6,220 nt of DNA from Methyloglobulus sp. (GTDB lineage: Bacteria > Pseudomonadota > Gammaproteobacteria > Methylococcales > Methylomonadaceae), in the NCBI GenBank assembly GCA_013140405.1, contig JABFSV010000074.1, forward strand, positions 1-6,220, read 5' to 3'. Below, piece by piece: positions 6,149 to 6,220 of this stretch. Position 1 is the first letter of the stretch, and each line of letters starts with the position of its first letter. The notes below the pieces were generated by a model. That model was not told the DNA's origin, ran no database searches, and saw nothing but the letters and a program-made list of their open reading frames with translations. A program made the translations under genes and the position numbers.

Positions 6149-6220
6149 GCAACAGGGCTTTTCACTACTGGAAATTCTGATTGCCTTTTCTATCCTGGCA
6201 TTGTCCTTGGGCATTCTGCT
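6135..6220 (+). CDS. gspI: Type II secretion system minor pseudopilin GspI (partial, runs off the window)
   Basis: The first 28 residues are visible. The leader MKTNKQQG ends in Gly and is followed by FSLLEILIAFSILALSLGIL, a prepilin peptidase site G8|F9 with Glu at mature position 5 (E13) and the start of the membrane helix. FSLLEVLIAF-like helices and position right after gspH are typical of GspI, a core subunit of the tip complex. There is no ATG: an in-frame TGA at 6117-6119 limits the start to TTG at 6129 or 6135, and 6135 has the better-spaced AGG. The gene overlaps the last 14 bases of gspH, so translation is probably coupled. The globular domain lies outside the window, so identity rests on the helix and the gene order. 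Confidence 0.85.
   Translation, partial: MKTNKQQGFSLLEILIAFSILALSLGIL

Noticed and set aside
1..6220. A previously undescribed system, CRISPR array, transposon or RNA gene
   Set aside because: All coding space is explained by known LPS core and T2SS families. No regularly spaced repeats, transposase motifs, terminal repeats or tRNA/rRNA-like segments were seen on either strand.

Overview
The window comes from a Gram-negative bacterium, most likely a gammaproteobacterium. It encodes enzymes of the lipopolysaccharide (LPS) inner core and a type II secretion system (T2SS), both of which need an outer membrane. The gene order ilvE tail - waaF - waaC resembles the order I recall from Pseudomonas. 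Base composition is moderate (roughly 40-52% G+C in hand-counted lines). A methanotroph-like or similar environmental gammaproteobacterium would fit, but the sequence alone does not fix the genus.

Layout, all on the + strand: positions 2-28 look like the last codons of an upstream gene, probably ilvE. Then waaF (45-1061, GTG start) and waaC (1070-2077), the two ADP-heptose transferases of the LPS inner core. After only 14 bases comes a T2SS assembly gene set: gspE (2092-3792, ATPase), gspF (3797-5014, inner-membrane platform), gspG (5027-5455, major pseudopilin), gspH (5708-6148, minor pseudopilin) and the start of gspI (6135 to the window edge, minor pseudopilin, TTG start overlapping gspH). 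Up to gspG the gaps are 4-16 bases, so one long transcript is likely.

The only real break is the 252-base gap between gspG and gspH. It holds an imperfect 21-base inverted repeat with CACGAAG/CTTCGTG at its core (5489-5544) and a small perfect hairpin (5559-5575). This looks like an intergenic palindromic repeat inserted into the operon.

How the genes fit together: GspE hydrolyses ATP in the cytoplasm and works through GspF to assemble pseudopilins, with GspG forming the fibre body and GspH and GspI belonging to its tip complex. The fibre is thought to push folded exoproteins out through an outer-membrane secretin that is not in this window. WaaC and WaaF build the LPS core of that same outer membrane. 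I found no mobile element, CRISPR array, RNA gene or clearly novel system. The points most worth a second look are the palindrome between gspG and gspH and the LPS-T2SS operon junction.
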